Below the pieces are notes generated by a model. That model saw only the letters and a program-made list of their open reading frames with translations, was not told the origin of the DNA and ran no database searches. From assembly GCF_005747095.1 (NCBI RefSeq), contig NZ_SWLG01000003.1, forward strand, positions 124,001 to 188,000: 64,000 nt of DNA. Direction: 5' to 3'. This document shows positions 51,246 through 60,818 of the stretch, piece by piece. The stretch comes from Exobacillus caeni (GTDB lineage Bacteria; Bacillota; Bacilli; Bacillales; Guptibacillaceae). The number at the start of each line of letters is the position of its first letter. Within the stretch, counting starts at the first letter, position 1. A program made the translations under genes and the position numbers.

Positions 51246-52964
51246 ATGCGTAAGGCATGTATTAGTGTTTTAGTAATATTGTTATTTTTATTGACTTTTG
51301 CAGATGTGAAGTATGCTGATAGTGAAATGCCGATTCGTTTTGATGGCAAAGACCGTTTTGAAGTGGCTGTAAATGTATCCAAACGTGGCTGGCCAAAAGC
51401 GGAAAATGTAATCATAGTTAACTATCTTGCTTTTGCTGATGCTCTTGCAGCATCTCCATTAGCCTATAAACTTAATGCTCCAATTTTATTAACGCATCCT
51501 AACAAATTAACCGGGGCAACGAAAGATGAAATTAAAAGGTTATCTCCTTCTAAAGTAAGCATAATAGGAGGACCTGGAAGTGTTAGCGGAACTGTAGAAA
51601 AAGAACTGAAAGATTTAGGTGTATCAACAGAACGAATAACAGGAGAAGACCGATTTGAGGTTGCTCATAATATAGCGAAAAAGTTGGGGCAAACATCAAC
51701 GGTCACCCTGGCAAACGGATTAAAGTTTCCTGATGCACTCGCAATTGCGCCCTATGCTGCAAGAAAGGGATATCCAATACTTTTAACAAGAGAAAATGAT
51801 TTGCCAGCCGTAACAAAAAAAGATATTACGGGAAAAGGAAAAGTTATTATAGTAGGTGGGAGAGGCAGTGTTAGCGACTCTATCGCTAATCAATTCTCTA
51901 ATAAGATTCGCATTGATGGCAAAGATCGTTTTGAAGTATCCGCTAACGTAATAAGTACGCTTAACTTGTCGGTTGATAAAGCATATATCTCCACCGGTCT
52001 TTCCTTTGCAGATGCTTTGACAGGTTCAGTAATGGCAGCAAAAGATAATGCAGCACTTTTGTTAACGTCACCAAACCGATTATCTTCTCAAACAGAACAA
52101 ATAATAATGGAAGAAGATATTGAAAAATTTTCCTTTTTAGGCGGTAATGCATCCATATCGGATAGTGTAGCATCTTACATTATGTTTCATCGTCCGACTG
52201 ATGACCCAGTTGTTTATTTCGTTCCACATGCGGATGATGAAGTATTAACCTATGCTGTGGATATTAGAAATGCCATGAAAAGTAATCGTCCAATATATCT
52301 TGTTTTGCTATCTAAAGGGGAAGATTCTGGGGCGCGTGATATTCAAAATGGCAGTTATGACGAACAATCAATAAATTCTGAACTTGCAGGGAAACCTGTT
52401 TATTGCTGGTTCCATAGCACTTATCATGACCCCGTTAAGGAAGGGTATCTTCATGGCCATCTCTCAAAAGAAGAGTTTGGAGATTTAAGGGTTGATGATT
52501 TCTTAAGAGCATCTAAAGCAATGGGAGTTGCTTCAGACCATTTGTTTGTAGATACTATACCTAATACTTCCCTTTCAAAAGATAATGTAATTGAAAAAAT
52601 GAATGTTTATATTAATAAATTTCCGAACGCAGATTTTAGGACAATGTCTAAAGATGATGCTCATCCTCCGCATGCTTTGTTAGGACGGGCGCTTGAAGAG
52701 CTTGAATTGCGGGGACGAATAAATCCGTATAAAACAATTTATTTTGTTTCCATGTATACAGATCGTTTTTCGGGTAAAAAGTTAGATATAGAAAAGCAAC
52801 ATGAAGAAATTAGCGATCAATCAGATCATGATTATATTAATCGATCGATTGATGAATATAAATATTTTATTCCAGAGGAAGGCATCTACGCTAACGGTTA
52901 TCATTCCGTTCCGTCACAATTTAATACTCTTTCCCGGAATATGTATACTTCTTACTATTATTAA
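51246..52964 (+). CDS. Wall-bound PIG-L/LmbE-type deacetylase with three CW_binding_2 repeats
   Basis: 572 residues, ATG after GGGAGAGG. Signal peptide (ACISVLVILLFLLTFADVKYA), three CW_binding_2 repeats (about 30-310), then a PIG-L-type domain. It has PHADDEVLTYAVDIRNA near residue 330 (family PHPDDE) and DAHPPHALLGRALEE near 475 (the later zinc-ligand region, family HPDH). This class removes acetyl groups from N-acetylglucosamine-containing substrates using zinc. Attached to a wall anchor it may deacetylate wall polysaccharide or murein. The combination of anchor and enzyme is unusual to me. The gene follows the amidases and ends at a clear terminator. Confidence 0.87.
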   Translation: MRKACISVLVILLFLLTFADVKYADSEMPIRFDGKDRFEVAVNVSKRGWPKAENVIIVNYLAFADALAASPLAYKLNAPILLTHPNKLTGATKDEIKRLSPSKVSIIGGPGSVSGTVEKELKDLGVSTERITGEDRFEVAHNIAKKLGQTSTVTLANGLKFPDALAIAPYAARKGYPILLTRENDLPAVTKKDITGKGKVIIVGGRGSVSDSIANQFSNKIRIDGKDRFEVSANVISTLNLSVDKAYISTGLSFADALTGSVMAAKDNAALLLTSPNRLSSQTEQIIMEEDIEKFSFLGGNASISDSVASYIMFHRPTDDPVVYFVPHADDEVLTYAVDIRNAMKSNRPIYLVLLSKGEDSGARDIQNGSYDEQSINSELAGKPVYCWFHSTYHDPVKEGYLHGHLSKEEFGDLRVDDFLRASKAMGVASDHLFVDTIPNTSLSKDNVIEKMNVYINKFPNADFRTMSKDDAHPPHALLGRALEELELRGRINPYKTIYFVSMYTDRFSGKKLDIEKQHEEISDQSDHDYINRSIDEYKYFIPEEGIYANGYHSVPSQFNTLSRNMYTSYYY

Positions 52965-52990
52965 AATCCCCATACAGGGGATTTTTTATT
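52963..52990 (+). terminator. Terminator of the wall-enzyme block
   Basis: AAAATCCCC pairs with GGGGATTTT over a five-base loop, followed by T. It overlaps the stop codon of the deacetylase gene. Bases 52991-53251 hold no gene. Confidence 0.85.
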
Positions 52991-53251
52991 TAAACACGTA
53001 AAAAACATATATTTATTACTATTTATTTGTAAGTTATAGGAAGTCGTTGAAAAAGCGAATCAACCTAATGCTTACTTCTAAAACTAAGCAAGAGTTTCCT
53101 TAAATTTAAAATCGGGTAAACCCACAACAAGAAAGATATCAATTCGAAACTTAAGATTAGGGAAAAAAGTTCACAAAAAAACTAATTGATTTTAACCTGA
53201 GGTATGATACGATAATTGGGTGAAAATATCGTTATTAAAGGAGATTTAAAG

Positions 53252-54313
53252 ATGGACATCCGGATTGTTTTAGCATTTTTCGCTGCTCTTATTACTGTCC
53301 TGATTATTACTCCGTTTATTATAAAGTTTGCTATAAAAATTGGAGCTACAGATAAACCGAACCACCGCAAAGTGCATGCAAAAGTTATGCCTCGCCTGGG
53401 AGGCCTTGCAATATTTATAGGAGTCATTGCCGGGTACTTTACTGCCGGGCTTTATGAACAACAAATGAATGGAATAATTCTTGGGGCTGTTTTGATCATA
53501 CTGCTTGGTGTCTTCGATGATATTTATGAGCTATCTGCAAAGTTTAAGCTTATCGGGCAAATTGTTGCTGCAGGAATAATTGTATCAACGGGCTTGACAA
53601 TAGATTTTATCTCAATTCCATTTGTGGTCGATCGAATCGACCTTGGGATATGGGCTTATCCGATCACCGTATTTTGGATTGTCGCAATCACGAACGCGAT
53701 TAATTTGATCGATGGGCTGGATGGATTAGCTGCAGGAGTATCCTCAATTGGAATTTTAACAATCGCTGTTATGGCTTTTATTTGGGGGAAAGTGCTTATC
53801 CTAACGTTTGCACTTATTGTTCTCGGTGGAACAATTGGATTCCTGTTTTATAATTTTCATCCCGCTAAAATCTTTATGGGGGATACAGGAGCCCTGTTTT
53901 TAGGATATTCAATCGCGATTCTTTCTCTTTTAGGATTATACAAAAGTGTTACATTATTTAGTTTTGTTGTGCCGATCATTATTCTTGGTGTACCGATCTT
54001 TGATACGACCTTTGCAATTATTCGGAGATTAGTTAACAAGCAGCCTATTTCCGCACCTGATAAATCCCATTTGCATCACAGGTTACTGGCACTTGGCTTT
54101 TCTCATCGGAAAACTGTATTAGTTATTTATGGGCTTGCGGTACTCTTTAGTGTAAGTGCCCTTGTATTTTCTTCAACTACATTATGGGGCTCTATGATCA
54201 TAATGTTCGGGTTGCTTGTTGTTATTGAAATAATCGCTGAGATGAGCGGGCTGGTTAATGAAAAATACAGGCCATTTATGAAAATTTACCAAAAAGTCTT
54301 TGGACGTCAATAA
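53252..54313 (+). CDS. tagO: Undecaprenyl-phosphate GlcNAc-1-phosphate transferase (WecA/TagO type)
   Basis: 353 residues; the ATG of MDIRIVLAFFAAL has AAAGGAG upstream (the frame reaches 53216 without a site). About ten to eleven helices with the family motifs DKPNHRKVHAKVMPRLGG, GVFDDIYELSAKFKLIGQ (Asp pair), NAINLIDGLDGLAAG, FMGDTGALFLGY and DKSHLHHRLLALG. It starts a wall or surface polymer by moving GlcNAc-1-P onto undecaprenyl phosphate. A terminator follows, so it is transcribed apart from the glycosyltransferases. The symbol is by analogy. Confidence 0.9.
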   Translation: MDIRIVLAFFAALITVLIITPFIIKFAIKIGATDKPNHRKVHAKVMPRLGGLAIFIGVIAGYFTAGLYEQQMNGIILGAVLIILLGVFDDIYELSAKFKLIGQIVAAGIIVSTGLTIDFISIPFVVDRIDLGIWAYPITVFWIVAITNAINLIDGLDGLAAGVSSIGILTIAVMAFIWGKVLILTFALIVLGGTIGFLFYNFHPAKIFMGDTGALFLGYSIAILSLLGLYKSVTLFSFVVPIIILGVPIFDTTFAIIRRLVNKQPISAPDKSHLHHRLLALGFSHRKTVLVIYGLAVLFSVSALVFSSTTLWGSMIIMFGLLVVIEIIAEMSGLVNEKYRPFMKIYQKVFGRQ

Positions 54314-54323
54314 ACAAAAGTTT

Positions 54324-54363
54324 TAAAGGCCGTTTGTGTATACTATGCACAAACGGTCTTTAA
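54324..54363 (+). terminator. Terminator after the WecA/TagO-type gene
   Basis: AAAGGCCGTTTGTG pairs with CACAAACGGTCTTT (one wobble) around a short loop, followed by a T/A-rich stretch. Confidence 0.75.
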
Positions 54364-54453
54364 ATACGACATGAGAAAAACTCACTATGAATCTTAATCC
54401 TTCCCCAAAAAATATCTCGTTATACATATCAATTGTTGATTGGAGTTTTAAAA

Positions 54454-55704
54454 ATGGTTCAAAACAAACCGGAAACGTTAATTTTAGTCACTCATCGTTT
54501 CCCATACCCTCCTGGTGAAGAATTTTTAGCTAACGAGTTAGAATATTTGTGCCAGGAATTCGAAACTGTCCATATTATTCCGATTAATAATAAGGATATT
54601 AAAATGAAAGTACAAAGACCCTTGCCGGAAAATGTTACAGTTCATTCATTTTTTCCTTTAAATTCCTATGGGAAACGTGTTTCCAATTTCCTTTCTGATC
54701 CCAAAGCTTACAAATGGTTCAGGAAAGATTTTAAACGTGCAAAAGCGGCTGGACCACGTGGACTTCTAGTTCTTATGAATTGGATAAGTGCAGCATTGAG
54801 AGTCGAGAAATACCTTGAGAATACTTTTTTAAAGAAAAAAAAGGAGAACCTGGTATTTTACTCATATTGGATGAATCCTGGAGCAATAGCACTGGCGATG
54901 CTAAGGGACCGATATAATGTAGCAGCAGTTACCCGTGCTCATGGCGGTGATTTATATGAATATAGACAAACTCCACAATATCTGCCATTACAACAAACGG
55001 TTATACAAAAACTGGATAAAGTTTACCTGATATCGAGCGATGGCCAAAAGTATTTAGCATCAAAATACAAAGGTGCAGCCGAGAAGTTAGATGTTAGCAG
55101 GTTAGGTACGAATAAAGTGGATAATTTAGCTTCAAAATCACAGGACAGTACGCTCAGAATAATTTCATGTTCTTACATTAATCCAGTTAAAAGAATTGAC
55201 CTGCTTGTTAAAGCGTTACAACAATGTAAAATCAACATTGAGTGGAGACATATAGGTGATGGTGATCTAAAGGAACAAATCCAGCAAGAAGCTGAGTCTC
55301 TCCCAGAAAACGTAAAATACAATTTTCTTGGTGGATTGCCAAATGAGAAGGTCCTTGAAAATTATAAGACTGAGAAGACTGATTTATTTATTAATGTAAG
55401 TTCAAGTGAAGGGATACCAGTGACAATAATGGAAGCATTCAGTTTTGGAATCCCAGTAATGGCTACCAATGTTGGGGGCACCGCTGAACTGGTGAACAAC
55501 AATAACGGAATATTATTAGAAAAAAATATATCGCCTGAAAATCTTGCTCAAAAAATCACAGAGTTTGGATTGCTTTCAAAAGAGGTAAAAGAAGCAAAGG
55601 GTGAAAACGCCTATCAGACGTGGAAAGAAATGTATAGTGCCAGCAAGAACTATGCAACCTTTGCAAAAGAACTAAAAGCTATGGGAGAAAGATATGAAAG
55701 GTAA
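54454..55704 (+). CDS. Family 4-type glycosyltransferase
   Basis: 416 residues from the ATG after TTGGAG (MVQNKPETLILVTHRFP). GT-B fold: N-terminal acceptor domain with THRFPYPPGEEFLANEL, and a C-terminal donor domain with ISCSYINPVKRIDLLVKAL, VSSSEGIPVTIMEAFSFGIPVMATNVGGTAELV (the E-x7-E donor site) and a closing helix. It adds one sugar to the lipid-linked glycan in the cytoplasm. It overlaps the flippase gene by 11 bases. Sugar and linkage are unknown. Confidence 0.87.
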   Translation: MVQNKPETLILVTHRFPYPPGEEFLANELEYLCQEFETVHIIPINNKDIKMKVQRPLPENVTVHSFFPLNSYGKRVSNFLSDPKAYKWFRKDFKRAKAAGPRGLLVLMNWISAALRVEKYLENTFLKKKKENLVFYSYWMNPGAIALAMLRDRYNVAAVTRAHGGDLYEYRQTPQYLPLQQTVIQKLDKVYLISSDGQKYLASKYKGAAEKLDVSRLGTNKVDNLASKSQDSTLRIISCSYINPVKRIDLLVKALQQCKINIEWRHIGDGDLKEQIQQEAESLPENVKYNFLGGLPNEKVLENYKTEKTDLFINVSSSEGIPVTIMEAFSFGIPVMATNVGGTAELVNNNNGILLEKNISPENLAQKITEFGLLSKEVKEAKGENAYQTWKEMYSASKNYATFAKELKAMGERYER

Positions 55705-57025
55705 CAGTTTTGCCAGAGACAGTTTTATAACGTTGACCAGACAGGTAACAAGCATTTTCATCGGGGTCCTGTTGTTAGTGGTTTTGGCCCGTTTTTTGGG
55801 ACCGGATGGACAGGGTAAATACGCTTTGATCATTTTACTTCCTCAAATGCTGATGACTTTTTTAAACATGGGTGTAAACACTTCTACTATTTATTATGTA
55901 AGTAAAGGCGAGATTGACCTGCATTCTGTTTTTAAAAATAATTTAATAATAGGCGGAGTATTGAGTTTGATCGGTCTGTTGATCGGGCTCTTAGTTATAT
56001 TGTTTTTCTCAGACCGGTTATTCTCCGGCACACCATCCTACCTCCTTTTTATTAGCTTAATTGGTTTGCCGTTTATGATATTAAATATATTTTTTCAAAC
56101 CATATTTCAGGGGTTACAGAATTTCAAGTTCTTTAATACTATATTGATTGTGACGCAAATGTCGACTTTGGCTTTTATTGCGCTATTCATAATTGTGTTT
56201 GATTTTGGATTGGCAGGTTCAATTGTAGCCTTCATCCTCGGCCATATTGGAACTACCGCTTTTATTTTATATTTGCTGTTCAATAAAGAGGGATTGAAAT
56301 TAAGAAAAAGTATATTATCCAAACAGTACATGAAACAATCATTAACATACGGACTTAAGGCGCATGTTAGTAACGTCATGACTTTTTTAAATTATCGTGC
56401 AGACATTATTTTGCTCGGTTTCTTTATAGGACCTGCTGCAGTTGGTATATATGTAGTAGCTGTAAATATAGGTGAGAGGCTTTCTATATTTGCCCAATCT
56501 ATTTCAAGTGTACTTCTCCCTAAGATTTCTTCTTTGAAAGATGATCTGGAGAGGAACCAGTTAACTTCTATAATTAGCCGGAACGTTTTAGCTTTTATTT
56601 TAATAGGTTCTTTATCAGTCTTCTTTTTGTCGGATTTCGTTATTGACCTTTTATTCGATCCCAGGTATGAGGAGAGCTCACCGTTACTTAAACTCTTGCT
56701 TCCAGGGATTGCAGTTTTATCTGTAGAGAAAATTTTATCAAACGATATTGCTGCGAGAGGAAAACCGGAATTAAACATGTATGTCTCATTTTTTAATGTT
56801 CCTTTTAACGTTGTATTAAACGTTATTCTGATTCCTCAAATCGGTGTGTCAGGTGCAGCGATAGCGACAAGTGTGACATATATTATCAGTTTTATCATAA
56901 AGATTGCTATTTTTAAGAAGGTAACTGGTGAAGATTATGCAAACTTTCTTTTTATCCAAAAAAGCGATTTTGCATTTTACAAAAGGCTATATAATCAAGT
57001 AAAGTATAAAATTGTAAAGAGTTAA
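55694..57025 (+). CDS. Wzx-type polysaccharide flippase (MATE/MVF superfamily)
   Basis: 443 residues, twelve or so helices. The N-terminal FARDSFITLTRQVTSIFIGVLLLVVLARFLGPDGQGKYAL is characteristic of oligosaccharide flippases. It moves undecaprenyl-linked repeat units across the membrane for polymerisation outside. It starts inside the end of the glycosyltransferase gene, which indicates coupling. A small hairpin (AGCCG/CGGCT) follows the stop. Confidence 0.88.
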   Translation: MKGNSFARDSFITLTRQVTSIFIGVLLLVVLARFLGPDGQGKYALIILLPQMLMTFLNMGVNTSTIYYVSKGEIDLHSVFKNNLIIGGVLSLIGLLIGLLVILFFSDRLFSGTPSYLLFISLIGLPFMILNIFFQTIFQGLQNFKFFNTILIVTQMSTLAFIALFIIVFDFGLAGSIVAFILGHIGTTAFILYLLFNKEGLKLRKSILSKQYMKQSLTYGLKAHVSNVMTFLNYRADIILLGFFIGPAAVGIYVVAVNIGERLSIFAQSISSVLLPKISSLKDDLERNQLTSIISRNVLAFILIGSLSVFFLSDFVIDLLFDPRYEESSPLLKLLLPGIAVLSVEKILSNDIAARGKPELNMYVSFFNVPFNVVLNVILIPQIGVSGAAIATSVTYIISFIIKIAIFKKVTGEDYANFLFIQKSDFAFYKRLYNQVKYKIVKS

Positions 57026-57138
57026 AGCCGACTAAGCGGCTACATTTTTAGCGAATGTTATATTGCTCGAAAAAATAAATTCAATAAAATTATAAAGCGT
57101 CAAAACAATAATCAAAACAATAAAAGGAGTCGTTATAA

Positions 57139-58155
57139 ATGATTAACTTTGCGATTGTTGGTTGCGGTCACATTGCTAATAAGCATGCTGAAGCAATATC
57201 AAATGCTGAAGGAGCAAATTTAATTGCGGTATGTGATACCATCCCTGAAAAGATGGAACCTTTTGTAGAAAAGTATAATGTTGAACCATACACAGACTTG
57301 AAAGAATTGTTAACAAGGGAAGATTTGGATGTTATAAACATTTGTACACCGAGTGGCCATCACACAGGGATTGCTGTTCAAGCTGCAAATGCAAAAAAAC
57401 ATATAGTAGTTGAAAAGCCAATCGCACTTACGCTTGAAGACGCAGATACTATCATTTCGGCATGTAAAGAGAATAATGTTAAGCTATCCGTCGTTCATCC
57501 GAACCGTTTCAGGCCGGTAATGATGGAATTAAAAAAAATAATGGATGATGATAAGCTCGGAAAGCTAAGCCATGCCAATGCTACGGTTCGCTGGAACAGA
57601 AATCAAGAATACTATGACCAGGCACCATGGAGAGGCACTAAGGCTTTAGATGGCGGAGTATTAATGAACCAGGCGATTCACAATTTGGATCTCCTTTTGT
57701 GGGTTATGGGAGATGCAGAAGAAGTGTTTAGCATGAGTGCAACTCGGCTAAGGGATATAGAGGCGGAGGACGTTTCAACAGGTGTTGTGAGATTTAAAAA
57801 CGGGGCATTAGGTGTAATTGAAGCAGCAACAACCATTTATCCTAAGAATTTAGAAGAAACATTGAGCGTCTTCGGTGAAACAGGGTCGATAAAGATTGGT
57901 GGAAGAACCGCTAATTTTATTGAACATCTTAATATCGAGGATATTAACGATGAAAGTAGTAATGATATCATTGAAGGCGTTAAAGCTGACCCATTTGGAA
58001 AACCGGGCCACCAATGGATAATTGAAGACATGGCAAAAGCAATAGTAGAAGACAGAGAACCAGTTGTATCCGGGGAGGATGGAAGAAAAGCCCTGTCCCT
58101 TGTTCTGGCTCTTTACGAGTCTGCAGAAACTAACACTCCGGTTAAAATTAATTAA
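57139..58155 (+). CDS. Gfo/Idh/MocA dehydrogenase, WbpB/WlbA-like (UDP-GlcNAcA 3-dehydrogenase)
   Basis: 338 residues, ATG after AAAGGAG. Rossmann domain with IVGCGHIANKHAEAISNA, EKPIALTLEDAD near residue 95, and the catalytic-domain segment DGGVLMNQAIHNLDLLLWVMG with the conserved His. The opening and the position beside a UDP-sugar 6-dehydrogenase, an aminotransferase and an acyltransferase fit WbpB, which oxidises C3 of UDP-GlcNAc-uronate. Start of the nucleotide-sugar set (57139-63910). Confidence 0.82.
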   Translation: MINFAIVGCGHIANKHAEAISNAEGANLIAVCDTIPEKMEPFVEKYNVEPYTDLKELLTREDLDVINICTPSGHHTGIAVQAANAKKHIVVEKPIALTLEDADTIISACKENNVKLSVVHPNRFRPVMMELKKIMDDDKLGKLSHANATVRWNRNQEYYDQAPWRGTKALDGGVLMNQAIHNLDLLLWVMGDAEEVFSMSATRLRDIEAEDVSTGVVRFKNGALGVIEAATTIYPKNLEETLSVFGETGSIKIGGRTANFIEHLNIEDINDESSNDIIEGVKADPFGKPGHQWIIEDMAKAIVEDREPVVSGEDGRKALSLVLALYESAETNTPVKIN

Positions 58156-58173
58156 AAAGCGAGGCTGAAGAAG

Positions 58174-59517
58174 ATGGAAGTTAAAGAAGAAGTACAATTA
58201 AATCAGATTGCTTCTGAGTTGTTAAATAAGATTGAAGACAAAAGCGCTACGATTGGTGTTGTGGGATTAGGTTATGTTGGTTTACCGCTTGCAGTTGAAA
58301 AGGCAAAGGCCGGTTATAATGTTATTGGATTCGATGTACAAGAAAAGCGTACTGATATGGTTAATAAAGGGATCAATTATATTGGTGATGTGGTTGATGA
58401 AGAGCTTGCCGAATTAACATCCAATAAAAAAATCACTGCTACAACGGATTACTCAAAGATTAAGGAAGTAGATGCTGTAGCGATTTGCGTACCTACCCCC
58501 CTGGATATATATAAACAGCCAGATACCTCTTATGTGGAAAGTTCAGCTAAAGAAATTGCAAAATTCGTTCATAAAGGAATGCTTGTGGTATTGGAAAGTA
58601 CTACATATCCAGGAACAACAGAAGAGATTTTAAAACCGATCCTAGAAAACACCGGCCTCATCACTGGAGAAGACCTGTTTATTGCGTATTCTCCTGAACG
58701 GGTTGACCCGGGTAACAAGACGTTTAATACTAAAAATACGCCAAAAGTAGTTGGAGGCATTTCCCCTTCATGTACAAAGATCGCTGCTGCCCTTTACCGT
58801 AATGTGCTTGAAGGAGATGTGCATGAGGTATCTGGTCCAGCTGTTGCCGAAATGGAAAAAATTCTAGAGAATACTTTTCGAAACATTAATATTGCCCTTG
58901 CTAACGAGATGGCGATTCTTTGTAATAAGATGAATATCGACGTTTGGGAAGTTATTGATGCAGCTGCCACAAAGCCATATGGTTTCATGCCGTTCTATCC
59001 TGGACCTGGGCTTGGAGGGCATTGTATACCGATCGATCCGTTTTACTTAACTTGGAAAGCAAGAGAGTACAACTATCATACTCGTTTAATCGAAACTGCA
59101 GGAGAAATCAATAATAGCATGCCTGATTTTGTAATTGACCGTTGTATGCAAATTTTAAATAAAGAGAAAAAGGCGTTGAATGGCGCTAGAGTTGTATTGC
59201 TTGGTGTTTCTTATAAGAAAGACATTGAGGATGTAAGGGAGTCCCCTGTACTGCCAATACTTGAAGAAATGAATAAAGCAGGAGCGGATTGGAAAGTTGT
59301 TGATCCACATGTTGAATCATTTAAATTAGGAGAAGAAGTTATCAAACCGATTGAATTAACGGAAGATGTTTTGAAAAACGCAGATTTAGTAATGGTGACG
59401 ACTGACCATTCGGCGTTTGATTATAACATGATAGCAGAGCATAGCGAGGTTATTTTTGATACAAGGAACGCAATGAAGGAATCGCTTGCAAATGTAAAAA
59501 AATATTACAGACTTTAA
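58174..59517 (+). CDS. UDP-N-acetylglucosamine 6-dehydrogenase (WbpA-like)
   Basis: 447 residues, starting 18 bases after the previous stop. N-terminal Rossmann VVGLGYVGLPLAVEKAKAG, ESTTYPGTTEEI, the middle EKILENTFRNINIALANEMA, catalytic Cys in GPGLGGHCIPIDPFYLTW, and a C-terminal UDP-binding domain. It oxidises C6 of UDP-GlcNAc twice to the uronic acid in the cytoplasm. It belongs to the UDP-ManNAc/GlcNAc-dehydrogenase group by the GGHCIPIDP motif. The hairpin element at 59527 follows. Confidence 0.9.
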   Translation: MEVKEEVQLNQIASELLNKIEDKSATIGVVGLGYVGLPLAVEKAKAGYNVIGFDVQEKRTDMVNKGINYIGDVVDEELAELTSNKKITATTDYSKIKEVDAVAICVPTPLDIYKQPDTSYVESSAKEIAKFVHKGMLVVLESTTYPGTTEEILKPILENTGLITGEDLFIAYSPERVDPGNKTFNTKNTPKVVGGISPSCTKIAAALYRNVLEGDVHEVSGPAVAEMEKILENTFRNINIALANEMAILCNKMNIDVWEVIDAAATKPYGFMPFYPGPGLGGHCIPIDPFYLTWKAREYNYHTRLIETAGEINNSMPDFVIDRCMQILNKEKKALNGARVVLLGVSYKKDIEDVRESPVLPILEEMNKAGADWKVVDPHVESFKLGEEVIKPIELTEDVLKNADLVMVTTDHSAFDYNMIAEHSEVIFDTRNAMKESLANVKKYYRL

Positions 59518-59526
59518 GTAAATAAG

Positions 59527-59640
59527 AGAGGTTGACTTTATAGTTCAGGGTCAGGATCTCCAACACCATATCTTATACAGGGCAATGGAATCCACTGAAG
59601 GTGTTAATCGGAGAGTCTGGACCCGATAGGTCAGCCTCTT
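59527..59640. repeat. Long structured hairpin element, copy 2
   Basis: Nested helices AGAGGTTGAC/GTCAGCCTCT, GGGTC/GACCC, CTCC/GGAG and AACACC/GGTGTT. Layout and several strings (TCCAACACCATATCT, CGGAGAG) match the element at 33757-33881, while the paired bases differ in a compensating way. It lies inside the polysaccharide cluster between the dehydrogenase and a glycosyltransferase. Confidence 0.75.
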
Positions 59641-59671
59641 TAAACATGAGGAAGAAAAGGTAGTGTGATTC

Positions 59672-60790
59672 ATGAAAGTATGTCATCTAACATCCGTTCA
59701 TCCAGCTGAAGATATACGCATTCTTATAAAAGAATGCCAGACATTAGCAAAAGCAGGGCATGATGTCTCACTGGTAGTGGCAAATACAGACAGTAGAAGC
59801 CTGTACGGTGTAAATGTTGTCGGTGTTGAGTCCATCGTTAATAATCCTATCCAGCGAATATTTAAATCACCCAAAAGAGTCTTTGAAACTGCTTTAAAAA
59901 TTGATGCTGATGTCTATCATTTTCATGACCCGGAATTGATTCCGGTCGGGCTAAAGCTTTCTAAAAAAGGAAAACATGTCATTTATGATGTTCATGAAGA
60001 TGTGCCGGAACAGGTTTTGTCAAAGCAGTGGATACCAAAGCCGCTTAGAAAGCTTATTTCTACGACAGTTGAGAAAGTGGAAAGATATGCTTCAAAAAGG
60101 TTTAGCGCGGTAGTAACTGCAACACCTACCATCAGTAAGCGTTTTAAGACCTACAACTCCAATACTGTCACCGTTCATAATTATCCTATTTTAAATGAGC
60201 TTATTGGACAAGCTTCAGAGAACAGCAATGTGGAAAAACAGGGAAACAAAGTAATTTATATCGGTGGTATAACAGAGCTGCGAGGAATAAAAGAAATGGT
60301 TGCTGCTATGGAAAAAGTAAACAGTTCTACAGAAGCAGAGTTAGCGTTAGCAGGCAAATTTGCTCCGGAGCAGTTAAAAACTGAGTTGGAAACCACTACC
60401 GGATGGAATTATGTAAATCATCTTGGTTATTTGAACAGAGATCAAGTAAAGAGCTCGCTTTCCGAGTCAGATATTGGGTTAGTCTTGATCCATCCTGAGC
60501 CAAGGTATGTCGTTTCTTTGCCGATTAAAATGTTTGAATACATGTCTGCAGGAATTCCAGTGATCGCTTCTAACTTCCCGTTATGGAAAGAAATCGTTGA
60601 AGGTGATGAGTGCGGAATTTGTGTAGATCCTTTAAACTTAGAGGAAATAGCTGATGCGATAAAGTGGTTGATCAATAATCCAGAGGCTGCGGGAGAAATG
60701 GGACGGAACGGACGAAAAGCGATTGAAGAAAAGTACAATTGGGAAAAAGAAAGTGAAACACTAATAAATCTTTATAATAATTTGGATTGA
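59672..60790 (+). CDS. Family 4-type glycosyltransferase
   Basis: 372 residues, ATG after GAAGAAAAGG with a longish spacer. GT-B fold: VCHLTSVHPAEDIRILIKECQTLAKAGHDVSL, HFHDPELIPVGLKLSKKGKHVIYDVHEDVP, and the C-terminal ELRGIKEMVAAM, PIKMFEYMSAGIPVIASNFPLWKEIVE. This variant, with HDPEL and YDVHED, is common in surface-polysaccharide clusters. It transfers a sugar in the cytoplasm; donor and acceptor are unknown. Confidence 0.87.
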   Translation: MKVCHLTSVHPAEDIRILIKECQTLAKAGHDVSLVVANTDSRSLYGVNVVGVESIVNNPIQRIFKSPKRVFETALKIDADVYHFHDPELIPVGLKLSKKGKHVIYDVHEDVPEQVLSKQWIPKPLRKLISTTVEKVERYASKRFSAVVTATPTISKRFKTYNSNTVTVHNYPILNELIGQASENSNVEKQGNKVIYIGGITELRGIKEMVAAMEKVNSSTEAELALAGKFAPEQLKTELETTTGWNYVNHLGYLNRDQVKSSLSESDIGLVLIHPEPRYVVSLPIKMFEYMSAGIPVIASNFPLWKEIVEGDECGICVDPLNLEEIADAIKWLINNPEAAGEMGRNGRKAIEEKYNWEKESETLINLYNNLD

Positions 60791-60818
60791 TGGGCTTTTT
60801 TGAGGTGGTGAATGATTC

